From the NCBI GenBank assembly GCA_035515475.1, contig DATJBF010000034.1, positions 1 through 21,237 on the forward strand: a stretch of 21,237 nt of DNA, given 5' to 3'. This document shows positions 1 to 7,274 of this stretch, in pieces (positions within the stretch are counted from its first letter, which is position 1; every line of letters begins with the position of its first letter). This stretch comes from DATJBF01 sp035515475. GTDB taxonomy: Bacteria; Verrucomicrobiota; Verrucomicrobiia; Palsa-1439. The position numbers were made by a program, and so were the translations under genes. The notes under the pieces were generated by a model, which did no database searches, had not been told where the DNA came from, and saw nothing but the letters and a program-made list of their open reading frames with translations.

Positions 1-634
1 GGCCGACGGCCACATAGATGCAGTAGAGCTTGCGGCTCTCGTCGTTGCCGGAATTAATGCCCTTCTGATTGATGAAGGTGTCGATCGCGACGGCGGTCTT
101 GCCGGTCTCGCGGTCGCCGATGATGAGCTCGCGTTGGCCGCGGCCGATGGGAATCATCGAGTCGATGGCCTTTAACCCGGTTTGCAGCGGCTCTTTGACC
201 GGCTGGCGTTCGATAACGCTGGGCGCGCGGCTTTCGATGGGGCGCAAGCTCTTCGAGTTGACCGGCCCTTTGCCGTCGATGGGTTGGCCAATGGCGTCGA
301 CGACGCGGCCCAGCAACGCTTCGCCCACGGGAACGGAAAGCACGCGGCCGGTGCGTTTGACAAGGTCGCCTTCGCCAATTTGCGTATAGTCGCCGAGGAT
401 CATCGCCCCGACCTGTTCCTGTTCGAGGTTCAACGCCATGCCATAAATGCCATGGGGGAATTCCAGCATCTCTTCCGCCATGCAGTTGGGGAGCCCCTTG
501 ATGCGGGCGATGCCGTCGCCGTCTTCAACGACTTCGCCGACTTCCTCGACGCCGACTTCGGACTTGTACTGGCTGACGCTGCGGCGCAACACGTCGGAGA
601 TTTGTTTCGAGTCGAATGAAAGTGTTTCTGACAT
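1..634 (-). CDS. atpA: ATP synthase F1 subunit alpha (5' part, runs off the left end)
   Basis: This is the N-terminal ~211 residues of the F1 alpha subunit, the non-catalytic nucleotide-binding subunit of the ATP synthase head. It starts at the ATG ending at 634 (MSETLSFDSKQISDVLR) with a GAGG-type ribosome site just upstream. Visible family features are the beta-barrel segment (GDGIARIKGLPNCMAEEMLEF), the AMILGDY stretch, and the Walker A motif GDRETGKT at residues 173-180, close to its usual position (169 in E. coli). The Gln of GDRQTGKT is Glu here. The reading frame is intact to the window edge, so the truncation is an edge effect and not decay. It is the last visible gene of the operon, 19 bp after atpH; atpG, atpD and atpC would be expected beyond the edge. 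Confidence 0.97.
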   Translation of the reverse strand, partial: MSETLSFDSKQISDVLRRSVSQYKSEVGVEEVGEVVEDGDGIARIKGLPNCMAEEMLEFPHGIYGMALNLEQEQVGAMILGDYTQIGEGDLVKRTGRVLSVPVGEALLGRVVDAIGQPIDGKGPVNSKSLRPIESRAPSVIERQPVKEPLQTGLKAIDSMIPIGRGQRELIIGDRETGKTAVAIDTFINQKGINSGNDESRKLYCIYVAVG

Positions 635-653
635 GGCGACTGCCTCGATAATC

Positions 654-1190
654 TTATTGAGCTAAGCGTTCCTTGATCTGATCCAGTTTGCGGCGCAGGC
701 TGCCGTCGATGATCTGCTCCCCGACCTTGATGATCGCTCCGCCCAGAATGGAGGGGTCGACCTTCTGGAGGAGCTGCACGTTCTTGCCCGTGACGTGCGT
801 GAGTTCGGCGGTGACTCGGGCGACCGTGTCATCGTCGAGTTTGATCGCAGTGATGATTTCGCCGCTGACTTTTTGGCGCGACGCGGCCGCCAGCGCGACG
901 AATTCTTCGAGGATGTGGGGCAGGCGGTTCGTGCGGCCGGCGTCGCTGATGGCAATCAGCAAATTGAGCACGAGCGGGTGCACGCGGCCTTGGAAGAGTT
1001 CCACCAGTGCCTGACGTTTGCCCTCACGGGTGACGTTGGGGTCCTTGAGGAATTCCAGCAGGGCGGGATTGCCCTTGAGCAATCCGTGCAACCGGAAGGC
1101 CTCTTCCTCAACGCGCGCCACGACGGACTCGGCTTGGGCCAGTTCGAGCAGGGCCCGCGCGTAACCGGTATTGATGGGATCGTGAGCCAT
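654..1190 (-). CDS. atpH: ATP synthase F1 subunit delta
   Basis: This is the 178-residue delta (OSCP-like) subunit, which ties the F1 head to the peripheral stalk formed by subunit b. The N-terminal helical domain begins ...INTGYARALLELAQAE, the standard 'YA.AL..LA' opening of the family. The C-terminal part has the typical sequence VDPSILGGAIIKVGEQIIDGSLRRKLDQIKERL, where 'GG..I..G..IIDGS...KL..L' is the family signature. The length is normal. The gene sits between atpF (6 bp gap) and atpA (19 bp gap), the canonical place, so expression as part of the atp operon is near certain. No strong Shine-Dalgarno is visible; translational coupling to atpF is likely. Confidence 0.97.
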   Translation of the reverse strand: MAHDPINTGYARALLELAQAESVVARVEEEAFRLHGLLKGNPALLEFLKDPNVTREGKRQALVELFQGRVHPLVLNLLIAISDAGRTNRLPHILEEFVALAAASRQKVSGEIITAIKLDDDTVARVTAELTHVTGKNVQLLQKVDPSILGGAIIKVGEQIIDGSLRRKLDQIKERLAQ

Positions 1191-1196
1191 CGCAGG

Positions 1197-1769
1197 CTAC
1201 GCTTTCCGAATCTTGGCGAGATCCTTGATCAAGTTCTCGACAAGCTGACGGTGGGTCGCTTCGTCGACCTCTTTTTCGATCACCTTGGAGGCGATCTGCA
1301 CGGAGAGGCCCGCAACGGTGTCCTTGAGTTCCTGGATGCCCCGTTCCTTTTGCCGTTGGATTTCGTCCTGCGAGCGCTGGAGCAATGCGCTGGCCTCGGC
1401 GTTGGCTTTCTCGACGACTTCTTTGCGGACGTTTTCCGCCAGCCCACGCGCTTCCTCGATGACCTTGTTGGCTTCGGCCCGCGCCTCAGCCAGTTGCTTT
1501 TGGTAATCCTCCATCATCTTCTTCGCCTCGGCCCGGGATTTTTCGGCCGCTTCGAGAGATTGTTTGATGGTCTGCGAGCGGCGGTCCAACGCCGCGGCGG
1601 CGGGCTTGTACGCCAATTTGGCCAGCAGGGCGAGCAGCACCACAAAGACCAGCAGCGTCCACACCCACAGGCTCCAGTCGATCTTCAACAGGTCGTCGCC
1701 TCCGCTTTCGGCGGCGCGGGCGACAGCGGGGAGAAAACCGGCACCAACGATAATCAGTGTTCTTTTCAT
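1197..1769 (-). CDS. atpF: ATP synthase F0 subunit b, with a signal-peptide-like N-terminus
   Basis: This is the 190-residue b subunit, the peripheral stalk that holds F1 static against the membrane. After the N-terminus comes one membrane helix (WVWTLLVFVVLLALLAKLAY, about residues 35-54), then a long charged, Ala/Glu/Lys-rich coiled coil to about residue 150 and a short C-terminal region that contacts delta. Unusually, residues 1-20 (MKRTLIIVGAGFLPAVARA) look like a cleavable signal sequence ahead of the true membrane anchor. The usual b subunit, with its helix at the extreme N-terminus, is about 156-165 residues. The start is the ATG 15 bp after atpE. The gene sits in the canonical order atpE-atpF-atpH. 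Confidence 0.96.
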   Translation of the reverse strand: MKRTLIIVGAGFLPAVARAAESGGDDLLKIDWSLWVWTLLVFVVLLALLAKLAYKPAAAALDRRSQTIKQSLEAAEKSRAEAKKMMEDYQKQLAEARAEANKVIEEARGLAENVRKEVVEKANAEASALLQRSQDEIQRQKERGIQELKDTVAGLSVQIASKVIEKEVDEATHRQLVENLIKDLAKIRKA

Positions 1770-1784
1770 GGAACGCGTGAAGAT

Positions 1785-2051
1785 TTACCCTTTGAACAAC
1801 AGCAGAAAGGTGATCAGCAACGCGTACAGCGCTTGCGCCTCGACCAGCGCAAACCCGATGAACATCAAGCGCTGAATCAACGGCAGGGCTTCCGGCTGGC
1901 GGGCCGCCGATTGAATCGCATTTCCGAAGATGTAGCCGATGCCAATGGCACTGCCCAGGGCGGCCGTGCCGATCGCCAAGCCGGCCCCGAGCCACGCGAG
2001 CGCGGCCGGATTAATCAGTTGAGTGGCTTCCTTTACGGTATCTGCTGGCAT
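1785..2051 (-). CDS. atpE: ATP synthase F0 subunit c
   Basis: This is the 88-residue c subunit, which forms the rotating ring. It is a hairpin of two membrane helices. Helix 1 is glycine-rich (GAGLAIGTAALGSAIGIG), the polar loop is ARQPE (residues 50-54), and helix 2 carries the ion-binding carboxylate Glu71 in FALVEAQALY. Na+-type rings such as Ilyobacter carry a Gln in helix 1 and Ser/Thr after the Glu. Here those positions are Ile and Ala, so proton coupling is inferred. A strong AGGAG lies 8 nt before the ATG, the best ribosome site in the operon, fitting the need for many copies of c. An extra N-terminal stretch of about 14 residues precedes helix 1. Confidence 0.97.
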   Translation of the reverse strand: MPADTVKEATQLINPAALAWLGAGLAIGTAALGSAIGIGYIFGNAIQSAARQPEALPLIQRLMFIGFALVEAQALYALLITFLLLFKG

Positions 2052-2078
2052 GTTTCTGTCTCCTGGATGTCTGTTGGG

Positions 2079-2837
2079 TTAATGGCCGTGCTCCAGTGAT
2101 TCGCTCAGATACAGCGTGGACAACAGAGCGAAGACGAAGGCTTGAATGAAAGCAATGAAGAACTCGAAGGCAAGCAGCACCACTGTCACCGCGAAGGGGA
2201 CCACCGCGGCCGCTCGCACCAGCATATTGGGATGGTGGACCAACCAGAGGCCGCCAATCAGTTGGGCCGTCGCGAAGGTCAGGATCACCTGGTGACCGGC
2301 AGTCATGTTTGCGAAGAGACGGACGGCCAACGAAAAGGGTTCAGCCAGCAACACAATGGGCATAATCACAATGGCCAGCGGCTGCACCCACGCCGGAGCG
2401 CCGGGCAGCAAGAACCGCTTCTTGCAGTAGCCCAGTAGTCCCATCTTGCGAATGCCGAGGAACTGAGCAATCAGGAACACCAATACCGCCAGCGCCCCTG
2501 TCACATTGATGTTCCCCGTGGGCGAGGCCAGTTCGATCGCCCGTCCGCCGGACTCAAAACTCGGCAGGGGCAGCTTGCCAAGGATGTTCGAGAACAGAAT
2601 GAAGAAGAATAACGTGGCGATAAACCCGAACCATTGTGAGGCGTGTTCGCCCAGAAACTGATTCACCATCTCCTCATGAACGAAATCCAGCATCGCTTCG
2701 ACGAAATTGCCAAACCGGCCACGGGTGACGGTGGCCGAGGCAATCAGGCGGGCACCGACGACCATCACAACGAACGTCAGACCCGCGGCCAGCAGAATGC
2801 AGATCACCCAATGATTAATGTGCAACAGGCTCACCAT
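2079..2837 (-). CDS. atpB: ATP synthase F0 subunit a
   Basis: This is the 252-residue a subunit, a membrane protein that provides the proton half-channels facing the c ring. Hydrophobic segments alternate through the chain. The conserved helix carrying the essential arginine is intact: EPFSLAVRLFANMTAGH, with Arg173. The C-terminal helix (FEFFIAFIQAFVFALLSTLYL) is also typical. Length and ending are normal for bacterial subunit a. The start is the ATG at 2837, 6 bp after the atpI stop, with no strong Shine-Dalgarno, so coupling to atpI is probable. It is followed 27 bp later by atpE. Confidence 0.97.
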   Translation of the reverse strand: MVSLLHINHWVICILLAAGLTFVVMVVGARLIASATVTRGRFGNFVEAMLDFVHEEMVNQFLGEHASQWFGFIATLFFFILFSNILGKLPLPSFESGGRAIELASPTGNINVTGALAVLVFLIAQFLGIRKMGLLGYCKKRFLLPGAPAWVQPLAIVIMPIVLLAEPFSLAVRLFANMTAGHQVILTFATAQLIGGLWLVHHPNMLVRAAAVVPFAVTVVLLAFEFFIAFIQAFVFALLSTLYLSESLEHGH

Positions 2838-2843
2838 AGTTCG

Positions 2844-3122
2844 TCACTTTCCCATTGGTACATGCCTTGTCAACCCCCACACCAGCGGCCCGGTATAGGC
2901 AGCCGCCAGACCGATAATCAACCAATATCTATCGACGTCCAAAAAAGTCAGCACGATAAACAACGCCCCCAACACCAACGCCAACCGAAGCACCACCCCC
3001 GTAAACCATCTCCGGCCCGGGTCCGCAAGCCGACGTTTCATGTCCCGCACCTGCCACGCGCCATACAGACCGCCGATGACCGCCCCGGTCGCCAACCCCA
3101 GCCACTCTGAACCGCTTACCAT
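2844..3122 (-). CDS. atpI: AtpI-like ATP synthase accessory membrane protein
   Basis: This small membrane protein lies upstream of atpB, the usual place of AtpI (ATP synthase subunit I), which assists c-ring assembly or Mg2+ supply. It has about three hydrophobic stretches (GAVIGGLYGAWQV, VVLRLALVLGALFIVLTFL, YWLIIGLAAAYTGPLVWGL). I place the start at the ATG ending at 3122 (92 aa). TAAGGA sits 7 nt before it, and the TAA of that hexamer is the stop codon of the preceding atpZ. The frame could open 8 codons earlier at a GTG (3146), inside atpZ, but no comparable ribosome site supports that. Family assignment rests on context and topology more than on strong motifs. Confidence 0.8.
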   Translation of the reverse strand: MVSGSEWLGLATGAVIGGLYGAWQVRDMKRRLADPGRRWFTGVVLRLALVLGALFIVLTFLDVDRYWLIIGLAAAYTGPLVWGLTRHVPMGK

Positions 3123-3132
3123 AAAATTGTCC

Positions 3133-3348
3133 TTACCGTTTGCCACCGCTACGGTTCACTTCCCGCCACACGACCGTCAGACCGGCTACCGCCCCGAGGA
3201 AAAAGAACACGATCAGAAACAATGGTTCCCTGCCAGTTTTTCTGTCGAGCCACCACCCGATGGCCGCAATCACCACCGTCGTCACAACCATCTGCGCGCC
3301 CAAGGTCATGTAACGTCCCATGCCGGAAAACTCTGGCCCTGCTTTCAT
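3133..3348 (-). CDS. atpZ: AtpZ/AtpI-family small membrane protein, first gene of the atp operon
   Basis: This 71-residue protein has two membrane helices (GAQMVVTTVVIAAIGWWLDRK and PLFLIVFFFLGAVAGLTVVWR). That is the pattern of the AtpZ ('F0F1-ATPase gene 1') family, whose members head atp operons and are linked to Ca2+/Mg2+ transport with AtpI. The motif 'GWWLDRKTGREPLFLIVFFFLG' matches the family's 'G.WLD...GT.P...I..F.LG' layout. Start is the ATG at 3348, with an AAGGGGG run about 10 nt upstream. Its stop codon lies within the atpI ribosome site, so the two are probably coupled. Assignment is by topology, motif and position. Confidence 0.82.
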   Translation of the reverse strand: MKAGPEFSGMGRYMTLGAQMVVTTVVIAAIGWWLDRKTGREPLFLIVFFFLGAVAGLTVVWREVNRSGGKR

Positions 3349-3396
3349 CAGTGAATCGCCCCCTTGTGCGCTTGGGATGGCCCAAAAAGCGCGTGA

Positions 3397-3424
3397 AAAA
3401 TATCACATGCTCCACCTCAGGCAA
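3397..3424 (-). promoter_or_regulatory. Possible sigma-70-type promoter for the atp operon
   Basis: On the minus strand, TTGCCT (3419-3424) and TATTTT (3397-3402) are separated by 16 bp and lie about 50 bp before the atpZ start. They fall in the 131-bp gap between the divergent atpZ and ppx/gppA-like genes, where a promoter in each direction is expected. This is a visual match only, and AT-poor genomes give chance hits. Confidence 0.33.
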
Positions 3425-3479
3425 GCTCTTTTTCAACGTTTGCGTGTATCGGGTCAACCGTGCTATCAAGGACTTCCAT

Positions 3480-4364
3480 ATGCGTCGCGCCGTGATCGAT
3501 ATCGGCACCAATACAGTCAAACTACTCGTCGCTGACGTGCGGGGCGGGGAAATCGTGCCGATCGTGTCGAAAGACCGCATGACCCGGCTGGGGGAAGGGC
3601 TTGAGCAGTCGAAATATCTCTCACGTACCGCAGTCGCCCGAACCATCCAGGCCATCGACGAGTTTCACCGCGAAGCGCGCCACCTCGGCACGCAAGACGT
3701 GCTCGCCTTGACCACCAGCGCGGCGCGCGATGCAAAGAACCGTGACGAATTCCTGGACGACGTGCGCAGCAAATGCGGATTGGACGTCCAGGTCATCACC
3801 GGCGCCCGTGAGGCGGAACTGATTTTCCGCGGCGTATCCAGCGACCCCGAATGGTCGGGCCAGCCGATTCTCGTACTGGACGTCGGCGGCGGCAGCGCCG
3901 AGTTCATTCAGGGGCAGAGTGGTGAGGTCGAGCGATTTCAGAGCCTGCCACTCGGCGCGGTGCGGCTGACAGAACAGTACGGTGAGAACTACAGCGCCTT
4001 GGTGGAATTCCTCCGTCAGATGCTGCGCCGGGCGCTCGACGGCTACCAGGCGCGGAACCGGATGATGATCGGCACGGGCGGGACGGTCACAACGCTGGCA
4101 CGGGTCGAACACGGGGTGACCGACCATGCGTCACTGTCACGGGAGCAATTGCGTACGCTTGTCGACCGATTGCGGGCGCTGCCACTGGCGGAACGCAAGA
4201 AGGTCCCCGGGCTGCCCCCCGAGCGCGCCGATATCATCGTTGCCGGCGGCGCGGTGTTCCTTGTTGCCATGGAGACGCTGGACGCGGCCAAACTCACGGT
4301 AAGCATTCGTAATCTGCGGTACGGTGCGTTTGTCGCAAACGGAACGAGTGCGCCGGGAATTTAA
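3480..4364 (+). CDS. Ppx/GppA-family phosphatase (exopolyphosphatase or ppGpp phosphohydrolase)
   Basis: This cytosolic sugar-kinase-fold phosphatase would hydrolyse polyphosphate or (p)ppGpp. The start at 3480 has AAGGA exactly 7 nt upstream and gives 294 residues; the frame is open further upstream without a comparable site. Motifs in order: phosphate-1 IDIGTNTVKLL (6-16), the GAREAE segment with the likely catalytic Glu111, phosphate-2 DVGGGSAE (134-141), and GTGGTVTTLA (198-207), which closes the nucleotide/phosphate site. It lacks the C-terminal HD-like domain of the ~500-residue enterobacterial enzymes, so it belongs to the short form. Polyphosphatase and ppGpp phosphatase activities cannot be separated from sequence. 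It is divergent from the atp operon and is followed 68 bp later by the membrane glycosyltransferase. Confidence 0.93.
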   Translation: MRRAVIDIGTNTVKLLVADVRGGEIVPIVSKDRMTRLGEGLEQSKYLSRTAVARTIQAIDEFHREARHLGTQDVLALTTSAARDAKNRDEFLDDVRSKCGLDVQVITGAREAELIFRGVSSDPEWSGQPILVLDVGGGSAEFIQGQSGEVERFQSLPLGAVRLTEQYGENYSALVEFLRQMLRRALDGYQARNRMMIGTGGTVTTLARVEHGVTDHASLSREQLRTLVDRLRALPLAERKKVPGLPPERADIIVAGGAVFLVAMETLDAAKLTVSIRNLRYGAFVANGTSAPGI

Positions 4365-4432
4365 CTGGCGAATCGCTTGCGGTATCGGCACAGCTCGATC
4401 GTCTAGGATTGTGGCAGCAGTCTAAGCAGGTC

Positions 4433-6364
4433 ATGCACGTGAATACTGGAACGCGTCGCCGCTGCGCGCTGGTGGCAATCCTTGGACTGGCGCTGTGCCT
4501 CCGTGGATATCATCTCACGGGCAGTATCCTCGATCATGATGAGGCCCACTGGTTATTCTACGCCTTGGACAAGCGCGCCCTGTTCGAGAAGGTGGCGAAT
4601 TCACTTCCGCGTCCCGACGTCCTGTTTCCGCTGCTGCTCAGTTTGCCGCTGAAGTTGTTTGGGCCGAACGAGTTGGGCATGCGAATGGTGCCCGCGTTGT
4701 TTGGAGCATTGTCGGTCCTGCCGCTGGCTTGGTGGGTGAAGCGCGAGACGGGTAGCGAGACGATCGGCCTGACGGCGGCCTTCCTTCTTGCCGTTCAACC
4801 GCTGCATGTTTGCGTCTCTTCTCTGGGCGAGCCGGATTCGATCTCATTGTTCTTCCTTCTTGCCGCGCTGGTGTTTCTGGCGCGGCACCGGGAAGGGGGA
4901 ACGAGAACGGATCTCGCTGCCGTTGGCGGATGCCTCGCATTGGCGCTGCTGAGCAAGGGAACCGCTCTATATTTTTGGGTGGCCTTGGCGTTGATGGGAC
5001 CGAAGCTACTGAAGGTCGCCACCAATCGGCGTGACTTTTATATTGCATTGTTGGCAGCCGCCGCTCCGCTCGTGGTTGTGACCGTGCTCATCAGGTGGAG
5101 AGGGGAGTCGCTGACTTTCCTTAACGAAGCCGCGTTTGACGTCCACAACACCATGGTGCATTTGGCGCGGCTTCTGGCATTGTCCGGTACAGCGTATACC
5201 GCGCTTCTGATCGCGTCGGCTTGGGGCGTGGTTCATTCCGCCCGCAGTGGATGGCGGAGCGGCCGGGATGATGACCAACATCACTCGGGCCCGTTGATCT
5301 GGTTGATGCCATTGACGATTGTCCTCATCGCGGCGCCGTTCCGAGCGTTTGCCCGGGACCTGGTTTTTCTCATTCCCACGATTTGCTTGTTTGCGGCTGA
5401 CGCCGTGGAGCCGGTGACGACACCACGCCGGCTTGGCGCCGGGGCATTGACGGTTCTGTTACTGGGTCGCGCGCTTTGGGGGATCTGGCTGCCGGGAGGA
5501 TTGAGTATTTCGGCCGGCTTGCCGTCGGCCACGGGGATTCTGGCACGGCCGGCTGGATGGCCCTCGCATGCGGCGGCCCGGTGGCTCTTGTCACACACCG
5601 ACCCCGCCGACGGGATTCTGATCACCACGTTTTCCTATCCGGACCCGGTGCAACTCGAAGTTCGTGCCGAGCGGCGCGTGGGCGTCGCTTGGAATCATTG
5701 GGAATGGCTTCAGGACCCGGCGCGCCGGGTCAAGTTCGTCGTCTTCGTCGGCGACGTCGCCGTCCACGCCCCGTATTTCGCTCGTTACGCCGACGCTCAT
5801 TTCCAACGCATGACGGCGGAGTTCGCCGGGTACACGATCTACGATTGCCAACGCAATGGTCGCTTCATCGCCTGCCGCGACGCGTTTAGTAGCGCGGATG
5901 TTTACGTTCAGCGCGGCGTTCTGTTGCTTCAACACAAGCAGTGCCCGGAAGCCATCGGAGCCTTCGAGACTGCGCTTCGGGTTGATCCCGACTCAGCCAC
6001 CGCCCGACACGACCTCATGGTGGCTTGCATAGAGTGCGGTCACAAGGAAGAGGCCGTCCGGATGGGCTCCGAGATTCTCGAGAGAGAGCCCAACGATCCC
6101 TCGGCTAACGTCAACCTGGCAATCCTCTACCTGGGATTGGGCTGGGTGGACGACGGACTCGAGCAATGTCGCAAGAATATCCGTCTTGGCATCGCTCCCG
6201 CCGTCGGTTACGGAGTGCTTGGTCAGTTGCTCGAAAAGAAGGGGGAGCTTCATGCGGCCGCCGATGCCTACGCCAAGTCGTTGTCGTTCGACCCGACCAA
6301 TGAAGTGACGATGCGCCTCTATCGAAACGTGCAAACGAAGCTGCGGGAACAGTCGGGTCATTGA
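4433..6364 (+). CDS. PMT/ArnT-class membrane glycosyltransferase with C-terminal TPR repeats
   Basis: The protein has about 643 residues. The N-terminal ~470 residues are a polytopic membrane domain of the GT-C type (dolichyl-/polyprenyl-phosphate sugar transferases). The first loop after helix 1 carries SILDHDEAHW (Asp34, Asp36, Glu37), the acidic catalytic/metal motif of the PMT_2/ArnT group. Residues ~488-643 are soluble tetratricopeptide-type helices, e.g. CPEAIGAFETALRVDPDSA, KEEAVRMGSEILEREPNDPS and AADAYAKSLSFDPTNE, which probably face the periplasm or bind a partner. It likely moves a sugar from a lipid carrier to protein or lipid; donor and acceptor cannot be read. The start is uncertain: ATG 4433 is used, but GTG 4439 has the better-spaced AGG. 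It stands alone between ppx/gppA and mlaE. Confidence 0.87.
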   Translation: MHVNTGTRRRCALVAILGLALCLRGYHLTGSILDHDEAHWLFYALDKRALFEKVANSLPRPDVLFPLLLSLPLKLFGPNELGMRMVPALFGALSVLPLAWWVKRETGSETIGLTAAFLLAVQPLHVCVSSLGEPDSISLFFLLAALVFLARHREGGTRTDLAAVGGCLALALLSKGTALYFWVALALMGPKLLKVATNRRDFYIALLAAAAPLVVVTVLIRWRGESLTFLNEAAFDVHNTMVHLARLLALSGTAYTALLIASAWGVVHSARSGWRSGRDDDQHHSGPLIWLMPLTIVLIAAPFRAFARDLVFLIPTICLFAADAVEPVTTPRRLGAGALTVLLLGRALWGIWLPGGLSISAGLPSATGILARPAGWPSHAAARWLLSHTDPADGILITTFSYPDPVQLEVRAERRVGVAWNHWEWLQDPARRVKFVVFVGDVAVHAPYFARYADAHFQRMTAEFAGYTIYDCQRNGRFIACRDAFSSADVYVQRGVLLLQHKQCPEAIGAFETALRVDPDSATARHDLMVACIECGHKEEAVRMGSEILEREPNDPSANVNLAILYLGLGWVDDGLEQCRKNIRLGIAPAVGYGVLGQLLEKKGELHAAADAYAKSLSFDPTNEVTMRLYRNVQTKLREQSGH

Positions 6365-6467
6365 TACACTCTTCGACCGAACCGGTTTATGGAAACGGCC
6401 CTGGTATGCCGACCGTTTTGACTCTTGTCATCCGCAGTGGAAGAGACCAAACTGGAGTGCGCCTGTC

Positions 6468-7274
6468 ATGACAGCAACGGGTCATACGTGGGTGGAAGGC
6501 GTCGGCGAACGGGCGTTGCGTTCACCGGCCGGTCTGCGGGCTCGCTGGCGGTTTGCCAACACGGCGTTGACCGCCGCGGTCAGCGTACCGCGCTCGTTGC
6601 GGGCGGAAGTGCGCGCGCAAACGGCCGAGCAACTGTGGCGATGCGGCGTCCGGCAGCTCCCTCTGGTGGCGCTGCTCGGGCTGGCGTTGGGGCTGTTGGT
6701 TGTCGGCCAGGCCGTGGCGCTGCTCCGGCAAGTGAGCGCACAACATTACATGGGCACGGTCATGGTCACAGTCATCATGCGGGAACTGGGCCCGCTGTTG
6801 ACCGCGTTTCTGCTCGCTGCCCGGGCCGGGACCGCTACGGTTGTCGAACTCGGCGCGTTGCGCGTGACCGGCAAGCTGGACCGCGCGGAGACAGTTGGCG
6901 TGCGTGCGATGCGCGAGTTCGTCGTGCCACGATTGAAGGCGCTGGCCGTGTCGACGTTCTGTCTGACGATCTATTTGATCTTCATCGCGTTGGCGACCGG
7001 TTACTTGGTGGCGTTTCTGCAGGGCGTACCGTTACGGCCGGGCGCGTACTGTGGACAACTGGCGGACGCGATGCACGGGCTGGACTTCGTGCTGGTGGGA
7101 TTGAAGGCGGCGCTGTTCGGTGCCGTGGTGGCCGTCGTAAGCTGTTATCACGGGCTGGAACGTTTGGTTAGGATCGAAGAGTTTTCGCAGGTGGCGACGC
7201 GGGCGGTGGTGGAGAGCTTCGCGTGTTGCTTGGTGTTGGACGCGGTCTTCCTGGCCGCATATCTGGTGCGATGA
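6468..7274 (+). CDS. mlaE: MlaE-family ABC lipid transporter permease
   Basis: This 268-residue permease of the Mla/MCE system trafficks phospholipids between the inner membrane and the outer envelope. It has an amphipathic N-terminal region and about five hydrophobic segments. The family signature is clear: MRELGPLLTAFLLAARAG (104-121) followed by ELGALRVTGKLDRAE, matching the canonical 'REIGP.LTALL.AGR.G' and 'ELGTM.VTEQIDALE' blocks. The later segment VVPRLKALAVSTFCL is also typical. Start ATG 6468 has GGAG about 10 nt upstream. Its TGA overlaps the ATG of mlaD (ATGA), so the two proteins are made together. The ATPase partner MlaF is not adjacent on either side, which is unusual. Confidence 0.93.
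   Translation: MTATGHTWVEGVGERALRSPAGLRARWRFANTALTAAVSVPRSLRAEVRAQTAEQLWRCGVRQLPLVALLGLALGLLVVGQAVALLRQVSAQHYMGTVMVTVIMRELGPLLTAFLLAARAGTATVVELGALRVTGKLDRAETVGVRAMREFVVPRLKALAVSTFCLTIYLIFIALATGYLVAFLQGVPLRPGAYCGQLADAMHGLDFVLVGLKAALFGAVVAVVSCYHGLERLVRIEEFSQVATRAVVESFACCLVLDAVFLAAYLVR

Noticed and set aside
795..2099. 434-codon open frame on the plus strand across atpH, atpF and atpE
   Set aside because: It is antisense to three well-recognised ATP synthase genes. Its translation is low-complexity and has no domain; it is a codon-bias shadow.
1785..3146. Na+-type N-ATPase operon, because small membrane genes precede atpB
   Set aside because: The gene order with atpH present and the order E-F-H-A is that of ordinary F-ATPase. 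The c subunit lacks the Gln and Ser/Thr Na+ ligands.
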